NCBI GenBank assembly: GCA_016584305.1
Contig: JACEEZ010016272.1
Location: 136,001-200,000 of the forward strand
Source: Chionoecetes opilio
Lineage: Eukaryota; Arthropoda; Malacostraca; Decapoda; Majidae
Direction of reading: 5' to 3'
DNA length: 64,000 bases
The notes below the pieces were generated by a model. That model saw only the letters and a program-made list of their open reading frames with translations, was not told the origin of the DNA and searched no databases. Each line of letters begins with the position of its first letter. Within the stretch, counting starts at the first letter, position 1. Shown piece after piece: positions 20,586 to 31,891 of this stretch. Position numbers and translations under genes: made by a program.

Positions 20586-21415
20586 TGGAAGACAGAAGTT
20601 GGCGTAGTCTTGCATCCGTCACGTCACGCTCCTTGACAAATTTATTTTAATTCCCTCCTGGCGCTTCCTATGGGGAATGATTGAAGAAAAAAAGATGTCT
20701 GGGAACTCACTCACGGCCTTGACTTCCTGCTTGCAGTTTTTCAAATCATTAGTCATTAATGGTCAGTGACCAGGACATATTGTTTCTTATCGTCAGTCCC
20801 GGCGTGATTTCCCAAAATGTCACCAAAACATTTCGGGAAAGTGTTTTCGCTCAGTTGGATATGGGGCCTAAGCCACAGTTGACTGCAGACCAGATCACCC
20901 GTATTCACAGCTTATATAAGATCAGTTTTAGTTCAAAAGTAATTGTGAGGGAGACTGGGTTACTCAACGAAAGGTTGAGCGGTGGGTTAAGAAATCGCAA
21001 GACCTTACGGATGGAACGAGACACGCTCCTTACACACACTGTACGCAGTAACTGTGGGTTTATTAACTTTAATTATCTTGCTGTTTTGGTAGGAGATTTC
21101 ACTAGCTGTCTTTTGATAATATTCAAAGTTTTCTTTGAAACTTTTTTCTTGTGTCCAGGACGAGACAAGTGCGTTAGATTTTCAACAGTTGGCGAGTCTT
21201 GCGATTTCTTAACCCACCGCTCAACCTTTCGTTGAGTAACCCAGTCTCCCTCACAATTTCTTTTGAACTAAAACTGATCTTATATAAGCTGTGAATACGG
21301 GTGATCTGGTCTGCAGTCAACTGTGGCTCAGGCCCCATATCCAACTGAGCGAAACCACTTTCCCGAAATGTTTTGATGACGTTTTGGTCAACTACGCCAA
21401 CTACTTTGACCTCTA
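20586..21415. mobile_element. Tc1-like foldback inside Tigger-3
   Basis: About 20798-21015 is the inverse complement of 21195-21400. Each arm encodes, outward to inward, the same peptide: MGPKPQLTADQITRIHSLYK then KISFSSK(V/E)IVRETGL and RLSGGLRNRKT, which is the N-terminal HTH of a Tc1/mariner-type transposase. GTTGGCGTAG near 20598 and CTACGCCAAC near 21390 may be the outer ends. No DDE domain. Arms are ~95% identical by eye. Confidence 0.6.
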
Positions 21416-21615
21416 CTCTACGTTCATAATTAAATTTTTTTGACGTAAATAACATTTAGGGATGCAATAATGAAATAATGCAATTATGATAATCAGGGCT
21501 TTCACATAAATTCTTGCCGCCCTGCCGTATTGTAAAAAAAAAAAAGAAAAAAAAAAGAGAGAGAGAGAGAGAGAAGGTCCGAATAATGACGGTCCGAATA
21601 CGCGAGGGTTTACTG

Positions 21616-22042
21616 TAAGGAAGATTGAGAGAATACAAAGAGCAGCCACAAAAATGGCTCCAAGCCTGAGAGATTTACCATATGAAGAAAGACTTTCAAG
21701 ACTAAAACTCCCAACTCTTGAGAAAAGAAGAGAAAGGGGAGATTTTATAGCAGTGTATAGAGCATCAATGGGTCTGGAAAAAATTGATAGAAAAGATCTG
21801 TTTGTGTGGGACGATAGAAGTGCAAGAGGTCATGAGAAGAAATTGAAAAGGACAACATGCAAGAGGGACATAAAAAAATACAGCTTCCCATGTAGAAGCA
21901 TAGAAGCCTGGAACAACCTTGATGCAAAAGTGATTAATGCAAGAAGTATTCAGGACTTCAAAGGCAAGCTGGATAATAGTAGATTTGGAGACGGGACAGT
22001 ACGAGCATAGCTCTTTTCCTGTATGTTACAACTAGGTAAATA
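21616..22042 (+). pseudogene. LINE-C2: 3' terminal 427 bp, second copy
   Basis: This repeats 17825-18251 without any indel and with about half a dozen substitutions. It encodes the last ~115 residues (MAPSLRDLPYEERLSRLKL ... GDGTVRA, stop near 22010) and the AACTAGGTAAATAC tail. It starts at the TA that is the right-hand target site of Tigger-3. Confidence 0.92.
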
Positions 22043-22371
22043 CACACCTGCATCGCCTTAGGCCCCTGTCTGGAATCAGGATTAGAGGGTGACATGACGC
22101 TGCTGACCTGACTTAACCTCGCCGACACAACTGCAGCACCAGCCAGGTAATTCAGTCAACCACAGGACACACAGAGACACACACGCCGCGCACCTCTTGA
22201 CCCCACGTACAATGACTCGCTGTCAAATAAACTACAAAGCCACGACGCCTATTCTCCAGCCTTGTTTGTATAGACAGACTCCCCAAGATACTACACCTCC
22301 CTCTCACCGTTCACACTCCTTCAAATAAAACTTTAACACGCTCCTTGTTTCACTATTCCATTTATCAACAA
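22043..22371. other. unassigned DNA inside E1, no gene recognised
   Basis: I see no open frame of note, no terminal repeats and no match elsewhere in the window. CA-rich patches occur near 22160. Confidence 0.4.
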
Positions 22372-22373
22372 TA

Positions 22374-22965
22374 CAGGGAGGTCCCGTTATACGAGCATTC
22401 GGTATACGAGAAATCAATGACACGAGCTGAGTAAATTAGGGTCTATTTTCAATATACGAGATCGAAAATCCAATGCTACGACATTCAAACTGGGGTGAGT
22501 AAAATTACCAAGTTCAAATTGCGTGCTCTACCACGTATGCATCAGGGCGGTATGATGATGTACAATGATTCAGATGCGCAAAGACGAGTTTGTGGGCAGT
22601 GGAAGAGGTCTGCGCACCCCTCCCTTGTCCCTTACCTACCCTCTTGTATCACGCGGCGTACCCTACAGTACAACGACTTTTTTGCTTGATTTTGTGCCTT
22701 GTGAGTCAATTTTAGTGATTTGCTGGTTTACTTAATGTGCTTATTGTGACTTATTTGTGCTCTGTCCTGCTGTGCTGTCACACTCTTAATTCACTGTGTT
22801 TTGTGTGGTGGTGTATAGTTTATTTTAGCTTGAAAAACATGTCTTTGATGGGGTCCTGGAACCAAACCTATATTTTACCATTAATTATGTATTTCGCTAT
22901 ACGAGATTTCGCTTTACGAGTATGCCAGGTGGAACCTAACTCCTCGTATCTTCGGGAACTCCCTG
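22374..22965. mobile_element. TA-flanked MITE, CAGGGAGGTCCCG family, copy 1
   Basis: The left end CAGGGAGGTCCCGTTATACG and right end CGTATCTTCGGGAACTCCCTG are flanked by TA. Other copies are 25495-27599, 33064-33840 and 36613-36830. Inside are repeated tacgag motifs near both ends. Tigger/pogo-like by end type. No transposase; short open frames are not recognisable. Confidence 0.82.
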
Positions 22966-22967
22966 TA

Positions 22968-23337
22968 CTCGGTCCGAGCGAAAATTCCATCATCATTTAC
23001 TGCCTCCCTTCTATCATCTCCTTCCAACTGTTGTGTCAACTTGTGTGGCCCCGAGTCGAATGCAGGTTAAGGCGACATCTAATATGCGGGATGTTTGTCT
23101 TTTCCATGGGTGCGGGGAGGTTTCTGAGCGGTAATGACCCCTGGTGGGTGCACGGAGGGTGTCGCCAAGTGAAGTATCCCAGGTGAAGCGGCAGACCTGG
23201 GATATCAGACGTATTACAATGGAGAGCAGCAGCGGGCGGTGGATGATGTTTACATCTGACACGGCCATCTTGACAGCAACAATCGCTATCATGTTGCCCC
23301 AGCTCTTGTTTTCTCTTAAACTCTGACCTTTTCCTAG
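22968..23337. other. E1 body between two MITEs
   Basis: Non-coding. The part from about 23200 (gagagcagcagcgggcgg, catgttgccccagctc) matches 29320-29450 in E2, which identifies it as E1 core. Nothing else is recognised. Confidence 0.6.
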
Positions 23338-23339
23338 TA

Positions 23340-24434
23340 CACACAAACCTCGTTTTCCCGGACTAATAGGGGGGAGCACTGGTCCGGGAACTGCAAAAGT
23401 CCGGGAATCGCTAAAGTCCAGGAATTATCCTCTAAACAGACAAAAAAAAAAAAAAAAAAAAAAACGCTGCCATTACCCACCCCGGACACTTATCCTACTC
23501 TAGTATTTACTGTCCGGCAACCGCCAATATCAACTACCCCGCCACGGACTTTTACGTCCGCTGAGCATGCTGCCACCTGGCGGGAGGCAGCAGAAAGTGT
23601 TCAATAGTCTCAAGAGACGTTCCTGCACCAGGGGCAGTGGGGGTCAGGGGACTAACGGAGGCCGTGCAGGTGAACCGTGAGGGTCGTGTGCCCAAATGTA
23701 AACAAAATGACCGCTGAGCAAGTGAGCATGCTGCCACCTGGCGGGAGGCAGCAGAAAGTATTCAATACTCTCAAGAGACGTTCCTGCACCAGAGGCAGTG
23801 GGGGTCAGGGGACTAACGGAGGCAGTGCAGGTGAACTGTGAGTGTCGTGTGCCCAAATGTAAACAATACGACCGCTGAGCATGCTGCCACCTGGCGGGAG
23901 GCAGCAGAAAGTGTTCAATAGTCTCAAGAGACATTCCTGCACCAGGGGCAGTGGGGGTCAGGGGACTAACGGAGGCCGTGCAGGTGAACCGTGAGTGTCG
24001 TGTGTCCAAATGTAAACAATACATTTTGTAAACAATACATCAATACTGATGGCTGAGCATGCTGCCACCTGGCGGGAGGCAGCAGAAAGTGTTCAATAGT
24101 CTCAGAGATGTTCCTGCACCAGGGGCAGTGGGAGTCAGGGGACTGACGGAGGCTGTGCAGGTGAACCGTGAGTTTCGTGTGCCCAAATGTAAACAATACG
24201 ACCGCTGAGCATGCTGCCACCTGGCGGGAGGCGCGGACACTGACCAGGGATGACAGGAGACGCTCGGACCGCCGGACAACTTTGTCAATTTACGAACAGG
24301 ACCAGGCATTTCAACCCCCCCCCCCCCCAACCAAAAAAAATTGTCTGGGACTCTGACATATCCCCGGACCTCGGATTTTGTCCGGCAAATCCGATATCCG
24401 GGAAATGGAGGTCCGGGAAATCGAGGTTTGTGTG
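23340..24434. mobile_element. TA-flanked MITE with 153-bp minisatellite, copy 2 (inverted)
   Basis: Begins CACACAAACCTCGTTTTCCC, ends GGGAAATCGAGGTTTGTGTG; flanked by TA (23338-23339, 24435-24436). The landmark gagcatgctgccacctggcg recurs near 23563, 23724, 23877, 24055 and 24207, so about four units of ~152-178 bp. Relative to copy 1 it is inverted and has more units. Confidence 0.85.
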
Positions 24435-24652
24435 TATTATGCATTACTGTTGATAACACAGTTATAAATTTGTGCTCAGTGATCTACTGCTTAACACAGA
24501 TCACTCCAGACCCCCTTAGTAATACACCGCCGGCTGCTCTGCATTCTCTGCCCGACCTCTCATTCGCTAATATGGCCGCATTAGACGCAGGGTGAACTTT
24601 GCATTCCTTTTTAAGGGGAAAAACTGCGTCTTATCCGCCGGCAAATACGGTA

Positions 24653-24877
24653 TTTCTATGCTTTGATTTCCCATGCCACCTGGGTATTTGTGTTCGTTAA
24701 GTACAACACGGCCATACCCAGCTCTGCAGCTGTGGAGAGAATGTTCTCTCAGGGGTCGGACATCATGAAGGCCAAGAGAGCGAGAATATGACCTCCGATA
24801 ATTTTGAGAGATTGGTCTTCATGAAGGGGAACATGCTCCTCCACAAGTTGGAACTATCACCAGAGGACTCTGAATGA
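24653..24877 (+). pseudogene. hAT transposase C-terminal dimerisation domain (rest of split gene)
   Basis: Directly after the TA of E1 the frame gives KYNTAIPSSAAVERMFSQGS and MKAKRARI, the hallmark of the hAT C-terminal dimerisation domain. A one-base shift near 24787 leads to SDNFERLVFMKGNMLLHKLE and a stop at 24875-24877. It is the expected continuation of 9406-9593. The frameshift shows the gene is dead. Confidence 0.8.
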
Positions 24878-25090
24878 GGAGTCTGAGGTTAAGGGTTTGA
24901 TATCTTATCAATGAAATATAATTTGGAGTGTAGTGTACTTATACTTATTATTACCCCTGAGTGTGCACTTAAGTTGATATATTGAGTGAGTGGTCACAAT
25001 GAGGGAAAGATAAAATGTGAAGCATCTGTGGGGTGCTGCGAGCTAAGTATTAGAAAAATACTAATATATAGTATATATATATACAGTGGC
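24878..25090. other. sequence downstream of the split hAT gene
   Basis: Probably 3' UTR or hAT element tail. No matching terminal repeat was found for the element, and no other gene is visible. Confidence 0.4.
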
Positions 25091-25397
<307 letters not shown>

Positions 25398-25494
25398 TAC
25401 ACAAACCTCGATTTCCCCGACTAATAGGGGGGAGCACTGGTCCGGGAACCGCAAAAGTCCGGGAATCGCAAGTAAAAAAAAAAATATATATATA

Positions 25495-25613
25495 CAGGGA
25501 GGTCCCGAAGATACGAGCAGTTAGGTTCCACCTGGCATACTCGTAAAGCGAAATCTCGTATAACGAAACACATAACTAATGGTAAAATATAGGTTTGGTT
25601 CCAGGACCCCATC

Positions 25614-25652
<39 letters not shown>

Positions 25653-27599
25653 AATGTTTTTCAAGCTATCATAAAATTTGGTAATATCTAGTAGGGGTGC
25701 GAGTGTTTGTGCGGGTTTGCTATGCACCGGTAGTCATGCACTTTCGTCATGCATGGGTTGGAATAATCAGTTGGTTATCTTTCTTGGTTTTAATAAAGGA
25801 TAACAAAGTACTTTCATTCACTTGTAGTGTTCAGGAACTCTCTATCTCTGTGTTCACTCGCGTGTAGAATGTTCAAGTTCTCACTCTGTGTCTCGTGTTC
25901 ACTGCCTCTCGTGTTTCACTCGTGATGTTAGTCTTTGCCCACGGGTCGCGTGTGGGACTATACACACTCAGTCACGTGTGTGTCTTACGTGGACCAAAAG
26001 TTATCTACCTCAAAAGTGAGATTCTTTTCACGACTAACCTATGAACATGACGTCATGTCGCGTCACAACTTGGAGGTACCAATAAGAGACAAGACATACA
26101 CTGTTCTCCCTTTTTCTTCAGCCAATCATGAAAGGCAAGGAAAGGCTGAATTTACACTTTTCGTTATCTATGCCTTAATCTTTGTTTGACAAGCTGGAAG
26201 AATTATCGGTTTTACAAGAATTGTGGCGTACACTTTCTCGCTCTCTCTCTCGGTAATAAATCAATCTAGCTAACTTATTTCTATCCTTATTCAGACTAAA
26301 ACACCTATTACACGAGAACCCCTTGAGGAATCCTATGATCCCTGGTGACGTCCTATGGTGCCATCACAGGCGTGGGAGCTGACCTGACTTCTTCAGGAAG
26401 GCACATATTATACAGCTGATAACGGGGTGTTGTGTTGTGTGGGCGGCGGCTGATGTCCGCCGCCAGCGGAGATCTCCTTGGTAATTATTTAGTAGGAAAG
26501 CGAGGACCCTTTGAGGAATCCTATGATCACTGGTGATATCCTATGGTGCTATCACAGGCGTAGGAGCTGACTGTCTTCTTCAGGAAGGCACAGGTGAGGC
26601 GGATGACGGCAGTTTTTGAGAGAGGCGGCGGACCGGGCAGGCCACCGCCTCCTCCGCTACGGTAGGTTTGGGCAGGCTTAAACGTCTTATTACTCGTTAT
26701 TATACAACTTAGTGATTATGGTGAGATGTTATATCCACGTGTCATTATCTAAATCAATGTAGCACCGTGTGTCACCTTAAATAAGGGTGATTTAAAGATG
26801 TTATGATGAGGTGACTGCTGGCCGAGCTGGCGGGGCAGAGAGTGACGGAGAAATACTTGCCGCGGAGCCGCCCCATATCACAAATATTCACCATTTTAAC
26901 ACACATACACACCTTCTACCACCAATACACTAGCAACACAGGCTCCTTACTTATATATCTTACTATCTGATACATTAAAACTACTTAAAACGCAAGCATT
27001 CAAAATAAAACGAGAATTAGTTTTAGATGACGGGGACAGAAGGTGGGGAGAGGCAGTCTGGCATGCCATTCTTCCCCGGAAATATGTCTCGCTGGCTTGT
27101 TATTGGTCGAGAAGTTTTAAAAACTTTGTCATTGGCTGGTGACGGATGACGCCTTAGCCAGTCACAACCTTCCTACTCGTTTACGACCTACCGAGGGAGC
27201 TTTCAATCAGCTTTGTAGCTTCCGTCATTAGGGAAAGTAGTATCTAGGTAGTGCGAGAGCAGGTCGTTGCTGGCCATACTACCTCCGTTGCTGGCTTCTC
27301 GCCCAGGGTTGGGAATTTTTGTAGGCCACATTGTCGTACTGAGCCACCAGAATTATCATATTTTCAGATTGATTATATCGTACAACCTCAGGTAAAATCA
27401 TATAGTCAGTAAATGACTTTATAATTTTAGTAAATAACTTGTAATTTACTTCAGTAAATAACTTGGTAATTTTACTCACCCCAGTTTAAATGTCGTAACA
27501 TTGGATTTTCGATCTCGTATATTGAAAATAGACCCTAATTTACACATCTCGTATCATCGGATTCTCGTATATCGATGCTCGTATAACGGGACCTCCCTG
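25495..27599. mobile_element. CAGGGAGGTCCCG-family element, copy 2, carrying the shared core
   Basis: TA-flanked ends CAGGGAGGTCCCGAAGATAC and GTATAACGGGACCTCCCTG. Its interior is not that of copy 1: from about 26300 to 27310 it carries the non-coding core of Tigger-1, including the CTTCTTCAGGAAGGCACAGG module twice (26307-26410 and 26505-26612), and the ttggtcgagaagtttta block. It also has a 30-base poly-A run near 25620. No transposase. The frame at 25935-26189 is not recognisable. Confidence 0.8.
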
Positions 27600-27622
27600 T
27601 ATATATATATAATATATATATA

Positions 27623-27686
<64 letters not shown>

Positions 27687-27688
27687 TA
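27600..27688. repeat. (TA)n microsatellite
   Basis: Near-pure TA run between the right end of the CAGGGAGG element and the resumed 153-bp-unit MITE. Confidence 0.92.
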
Positions 27689-28259
27689 GTCCGATGCCAT
27701 TACCCACCCCCGGACGTTTATCCTACTCTAGTATTTATTTACTGTCCGGCAACCGACAATATCAACTACCCCGCCGCGGACTTTTACGTCCGCTGAGCAT
27801 GCAGCCACCTGGCGGGGGCTGCGAAGTTTACAAAAGTCTAAAAGATGTTCCTGAGAGTATGTGGGTAACCAACTGGTCATTTATCGGAGGCTCAGATTTA
27901 ATGATGTATCTACCTATGACATTAGCTTAGTTACTGTTAGTATGCTGCGCCTTGGCGGTGGCTAGTGTTTACGATAATTTCAGTAAATATAATGGTACAT
28001 TTCGGAGGGGCTTGACAGCTAGGTTGTGCCCAGTGATGTGATTTTGTTTCTAAATGTATTTTGACCCCTGCATGGCGCCACTGGGGGAGGTTAATGCCAG
28101 TTACAGGGTACGCTTGGACCGCCGAAACTCATTTTACACAGGACAAAGGCAATTAGTTAAAAAAAAAAAAAAAAAGATAAAAAAAATTTGGAGTCTGTAT
28201 AAGCAGTATCGGATAAATTCAAAAACCATATACGGCAATCGAGGTTAGATGTTTGACCA

Positions 28260-29675
28260 ATTCAGGACACATTAATAAGAACCTAAGATAATAAGGAAGC
28301 TACTATAGCATAATATCTAAAAAATAATTCCTTGTAAATACCGATGTATCCTTATCTCTTCATAAATGTTTTAATTGTTAAAGGACGATTTGAGATCAAA
28401 GTATTCCAGCATTACCCGATCATATTCACTGCTGAAAGTGATGAAAAGTTATACTGAATTTCAAGAAGTCAGGTAACAACGGCATTTATTGAGATGGCTC
28501 ACGATTGATATTATAATTGTGGCACGTGATGGTCTTGGTTTGGTTGTATGTGTGGAGGCTTGTTGTCTTCTATCGTTTACTGTTAGCAGACTATTCGGTA
28601 TATATCGAATTGCTTATCCATAGAGTCCTAGGGTTGTTCCAGTATCGTGGTCTTTCATAATTCTTCTTTTTGACCCATTTCATGGCCAATCGAACTATGG
28701 CAGTGACTGACGGACGGAATCTATTTTATTTCACCATGTAAGCTAGTTAGTAAATCAGATAAGGTTAGGTTAAGGTGGGGTTTGGTTTAGTAAAAGCTAT
28801 AGAGATAAAAATTAAAATTACCATACTATGGCATGTGAAGCTTAGCAAAGTTTTACAAACACTAAGTAAACATTACATAAGACCATAAGAAATAAGGAAG
28901 CTACAAGAGGCCATGAGACCCACACGAATGTTCCTGTAAACTACCCATGTATTCCTGTATCTCTACCTTCTTGTTATTGTTGAAGGGCACTGATGTTGAA
29001 TCAAAGGTATTCGCCATGGTTTACACCTGTGGGTCTATCACATTCGCAGGGTTGGCTATCCCTTTCCCCAGGAAGGTACAGGTCCCAAGGCATGATGGTA
29101 TGGTGTGATTCGGCCTTGAGGCGGATAAAGTTGTGGCGCCGTGATGGGTCTTGGTCTTGGTGTGATGTGTGGAAGGCTTCTGTCCTGTCTACAGGTACCG
29201 TTGCAGCCTTGTTACTAGCACTCTTTCCAGTTATAGTATACAATTTCCTTATCCATAGAGATACAGGGGTGAGGATTGAGGGATCGAGGTGGTATAAAGG
29301 CCTTCCCTTTCTCCCATACATTTACAGTGGAGAGCGGCAGCGGGACTGCGGGAGGGGGGTGATGTTTACGTATGACGACCATCTTGGCAGCAGAAATAGC
29401 CACCTTGTTGCCCCACCTTTTGTTTTCTCTTAAACTCTAACTTTTTCTTGGTGTTATGCATTACTGTTGATATTATTAGTAACACAGTTACAAATTTGTG
29501 TTCAGGGGTCTGCTGCTCAACACAGATCACTCGAGACTCCCTTAGTAATACACCACTGGCCATTATGCCTTCTCTGCCCGACCTCTCACTAGGAATATGG
29601 CCGCATTAGACGCAGGGTGAATTTTGCATTCCCTTTCTGAGGCAAAAACTGCGTCTTATGCGCCGGCAAATACGG
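28260..29675. mobile_element. E2: relative of E1, right end present
   Basis: The right end CGCCGGCAAATACGG (to 29675) followed by TA matches E1. Body matches include ggtggggtttggtttagtaa (28773 region, E1 15262), ttgttattgttgaagggcac, tggtatggtgtgattcggc and the atgcattactgttgata block. A short CR1 3' tail on the minus strand is inserted at about 28866-28945, and a worn one may lie near 28280. The left end was not found, so the start is approximate. No coding sequence. Confidence 0.6.
28866..28945 (-). mobile_element. CR1 (LINE-B) 3' tail, very short
   Basis: ataagaccataagaaataag and aggaagctacaagaggccat match the 3' end of CR1 on the minus strand. About 80 bp; interrupts E2. Confidence 0.65.
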
Positions 29676-30009
29676 TAGATATATAATATATTATATATAT
29701 GTATATTAGGGTACGCCGTATAACAAAAATTCTTTTTCTCAACTTTGGCATGCCAATTTCCTATGTAAAATCGAATTCTAAGACGATTTTATCTCTCCAT
29801 TTTTGCATTTGAGCAATTCTTACTATGCAAAATTGCACTTTTATATTGCACCCTTATCGAATAATGCTTAAATGAGTACGCAGTGTCCGGTTGGTCCTGT
29901 GTATTGCATCATGCACCAATATGAGTTCCAAATGACTAGCGTGGTAAGCTCTTTCTGATCAGTTGGTTCATCAGGCACTACATCACAGTGTCACAGCCTC
30001 TACGTTGGC

Positions 30010-31360
30010 CTAGAACGTGTCCATCATGTCCTTCTTAGACCTGAAGCAGGGCATGGTCTCCCGGTGGTGGGCCCGACCCCGGATGAACCCGTCTCTGGCC
30101 TGCTGCCCCACTACTGCTGCCGCAGCCTCTGTCACCTGCTTCACGACTCTTTCGGTGCTCTGAGTGTGGATAGAGAACTCCGGAACCTCGTACGGCTTGA
30201 CCAGGATCTCCTGGATCTGATCCCCGGACAGTGAACAGGTGAATGCCGGCTCGTGCACCTGGCCAGGCTGCCAGCTGATCAGTGTCTGCAAGCTGGTGGC
30301 TGACAAGTTCAGCTTGGGTGTGATGCGAGGTCTTACACTGGTGTCCCCATACTCCTCGCCAGCCCTCAGCTTCAAAATCTGGGTCACGGCGAACCTGCGT
30401 CGTCCTCACTCGACTCGCCATCAGCAAGGAGGAGACACATTCTGAGTGTGCGAACCATGCTCCTGTCCGCACGTAGAAGGTCACAGCTGTTTGGACCTTC
30501 TTGGGCTGCGACCTCATCACTCTGAGCTGCGTGAGGATGTGCTTGGGGCCGTCCTCTAGTCTGTGGTGAACCTTGATGTCGTAGTAGAGTTTGAAGTACA
30601 CCTGCAGGCAGTACTTGACTAGGATTTCCAGGGTGTTCAGTTCATTGCCAGTCAGTCCATGCTTTCTGGTCCACATGTACACGAGCGACTGGACTGTGGT
30701 GAGCCATCTGGAGTGGGACACCTTGCCACACTTGATCTCCTGCAGCTCGGACGGGAGAACGCCCCGCTTCACAGCCTGGACCAGCTGGTAGGAGACCTGC
30801 TGGTCAGTGGACATGTTGACCAGGATATACTCTGGTATCTCCGTGAGATCTTCACCGCCTGGCACTCCTCTGAACTCTGCGTTGTACTGCATCTCATTCA
30901 CGCTGGACAGCAGACTTCACACTGGACCCGTGAAGATGAGGTAGGCCCGTCGATGCTGGTGATAAGGTGGGACAGGGGCTACTCGTTTGTGTGCAACACG
31001 CATATACTCCAGAAGAGCTTGCGTCCCAGCATCTTCTCCAAATGGGCGTGAGTACCACCCTTCCACCCCGTGTTGGCCCTAGTTGAGTCACCTTGCAGTA
31101 CGATTAGTGAGTCGGTGGAGTCGTATGTCACCAGCAGATCATAGAGCGCCTGAGCCACCTTGAACGCAGGCTTCTCAGGTGGCACCGGGTCCTCTGGTAC
31201 AAAGTGCCAAAGGTACCTTCCAGATGGCTCCTCTGTCACTGACACATGCTCCTCCCTGATCAACCTTGGGTGTAGTTTCCCATAGCTGTCGGGCACCATC
31301 GCCCTGGTCTTGTCCTTCCTCCCATCGTAACCCAATCCAACTATTTTGGTACCCTGGACT
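30010..31360 (-). pseudogene. large transposase-like protein, family not assigned
   Basis: The protein enters at 31360 (VPKIVGLGYDGRKDKTRAMV), so its N-terminus is missing. Recognisable blocks in order: LIVLQGDSTRANTGWKGG near 31090, a LHTNE-PL block near 30990, then DGPTSSS. After that come LVNMSTDQQVSYQLVQAV near 30800, GKVSHSRWLTTVQSLVYMW near 30680, KLYYDIKVHH and a C-terminal VRPRITPKLNLSATSLQTL. It has a stop after LHTNE, a frameshift near 30910 and another near 30400, and ends at 30010. I have seen this NTG-KGG ... NELPL ... HSRWLTT pattern in repeated animal proteins, from memory only. It is plausibly a DDE/RNase-H-like transposase because it lies between inverted repeats. Confidence 0.65.
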
Positions 31361-31675
31361 TAGGGTACGCCGTATAACAAAAATTCTTTTTCTCCACTTT
31401 GGCATGCCAATTTCCTATGTAAAATCGAATTCTAAGATGATTTTATCTTATTCCATTTTTGCATTTGAGCAATTCTTACTATGCAAAATCGCACATTAAG
31501 CTATGTTTTGCATATAAATATAAAAGTCCATTTTTGCATAGCAGGAAGTGCTCAAACCAAAAAGTTGAAGTGGACAAACTACCCTTAAAATTCATTTTTT
31601 CATAAGAAAACACCCTGCCAAATTCGAAAAATAATCCCAAAATTTCACTTTTCAATTTGGACTCGGCGTATCCTA
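31361..31675. mobile_element. MITE sharing ends with element G
   Basis: From TAGGGTACGCCGTATAACA at 31361 to the CGGCGTATCCTA end at 31675. The first ~140 bp nearly repeat 29707-29845. Either a 315-bp MITE inserted in the transposase gene or the true right end of G with an internal repeat. Confidence 0.5.
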
Positions 31676-31891
31676 TTGTATATTATATAATATATATATC
31701 TTAATATATAAATAATAATATATTATCGAAAGTGTGTGCATGTTGTGTCTGGGTTTGCGTCCGCTATATGTTCCGCCCCAGTGGCGCAATCCAATCATAT
31801 GGCACAGTTTTGGAACAGGTCGACCAAAGGGAAGGTTTAAGGCCACTTGGGATGATCCGATCCCTTTATTTTTTTTTAATTTTAGTATTAA

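Larger units (their letters stand above)
18252..21615 (-). mobile_element. Tigger-3: pogo/Tigger element with a decayed transposase
   Basis: The ends TAAACCCTCGCGTATCCGGA and TCCGAATACGCGAGGGTTTA, close to those of Tigger-1, are flanked by TA (18250-18251, 21616-21617). The left extreme base order differs slightly (CACGTAAACC versus CAGTAAACC). A Tigger transposase lies on the minus strand at 18737-20352. A Tc1-like foldback occupies about 20586-21415. It sits exactly between two LINE-C 3' copies. Confidence 0.88.
14649..24650. mobile_element. E1: TA-flanked element of 10 kb, mostly nested insertions
   Basis: The left end CCATATTTGCTGGCGCATAA and right end CTTATCCGCCGGCAAATACGG form an inverted repeat, with TA on each side (14647-14648, 24651-24652). 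Its own body, judged by matches to E2 (to 29675), consists of 14649-15690, 16732-16970, about 22968-23337 and 24437-24650. Everything else is inserted: a hAT MITE, LINE-C copies, Tigger-3 and two MITEs. No transposase of its own was seen. Confidence 0.75.
25399..28230. mobile_element. MITE with 153-bp unit, copy 3, split by another element
   Basis: ACAAACCTCGATTTCCCC at 25400-25420 and an agcactggtccgggaac block match one end of the family. The match stops near 25475, where poly-A, TA and the CAGGGAGG element begin. It resumes at 27689 (attacccacccccggacg, tactgtccggcaaccg) and then diverges after one partial unit near 27830. A worn end-like sequence (acggcaatcgaggtta) occurs near 28230. The outer limit is uncertain. 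Confidence 0.6.
29707..31675 (-). mobile_element. Element G: DNA transposon of unassigned superfamily
   Basis: Terminal repeats TAGGGTACGCCG at 29707 and CGGCGTATCCTA ending at 31675. The flanking octamers atgtatat and ttgtatat match 7 of 8, in a TA-rich context where chance matches are easy. The left-end sequence recurs in the same direction at 31361, so 31361-31675 could be a separate MITE inserted into the N-terminal part of the transposase. The transposase is on the minus strand (30010-31360). Confidence 0.65.

Noticed and set aside
17825..22042. LTR retrotransposon (427-bp direct repeats around a transposase)
   Set aside because: The repeats are LINE-C coding and tail sequence, the interior is a Tigger with its own TIRs, and there is no primer-binding site, gag or integrase.
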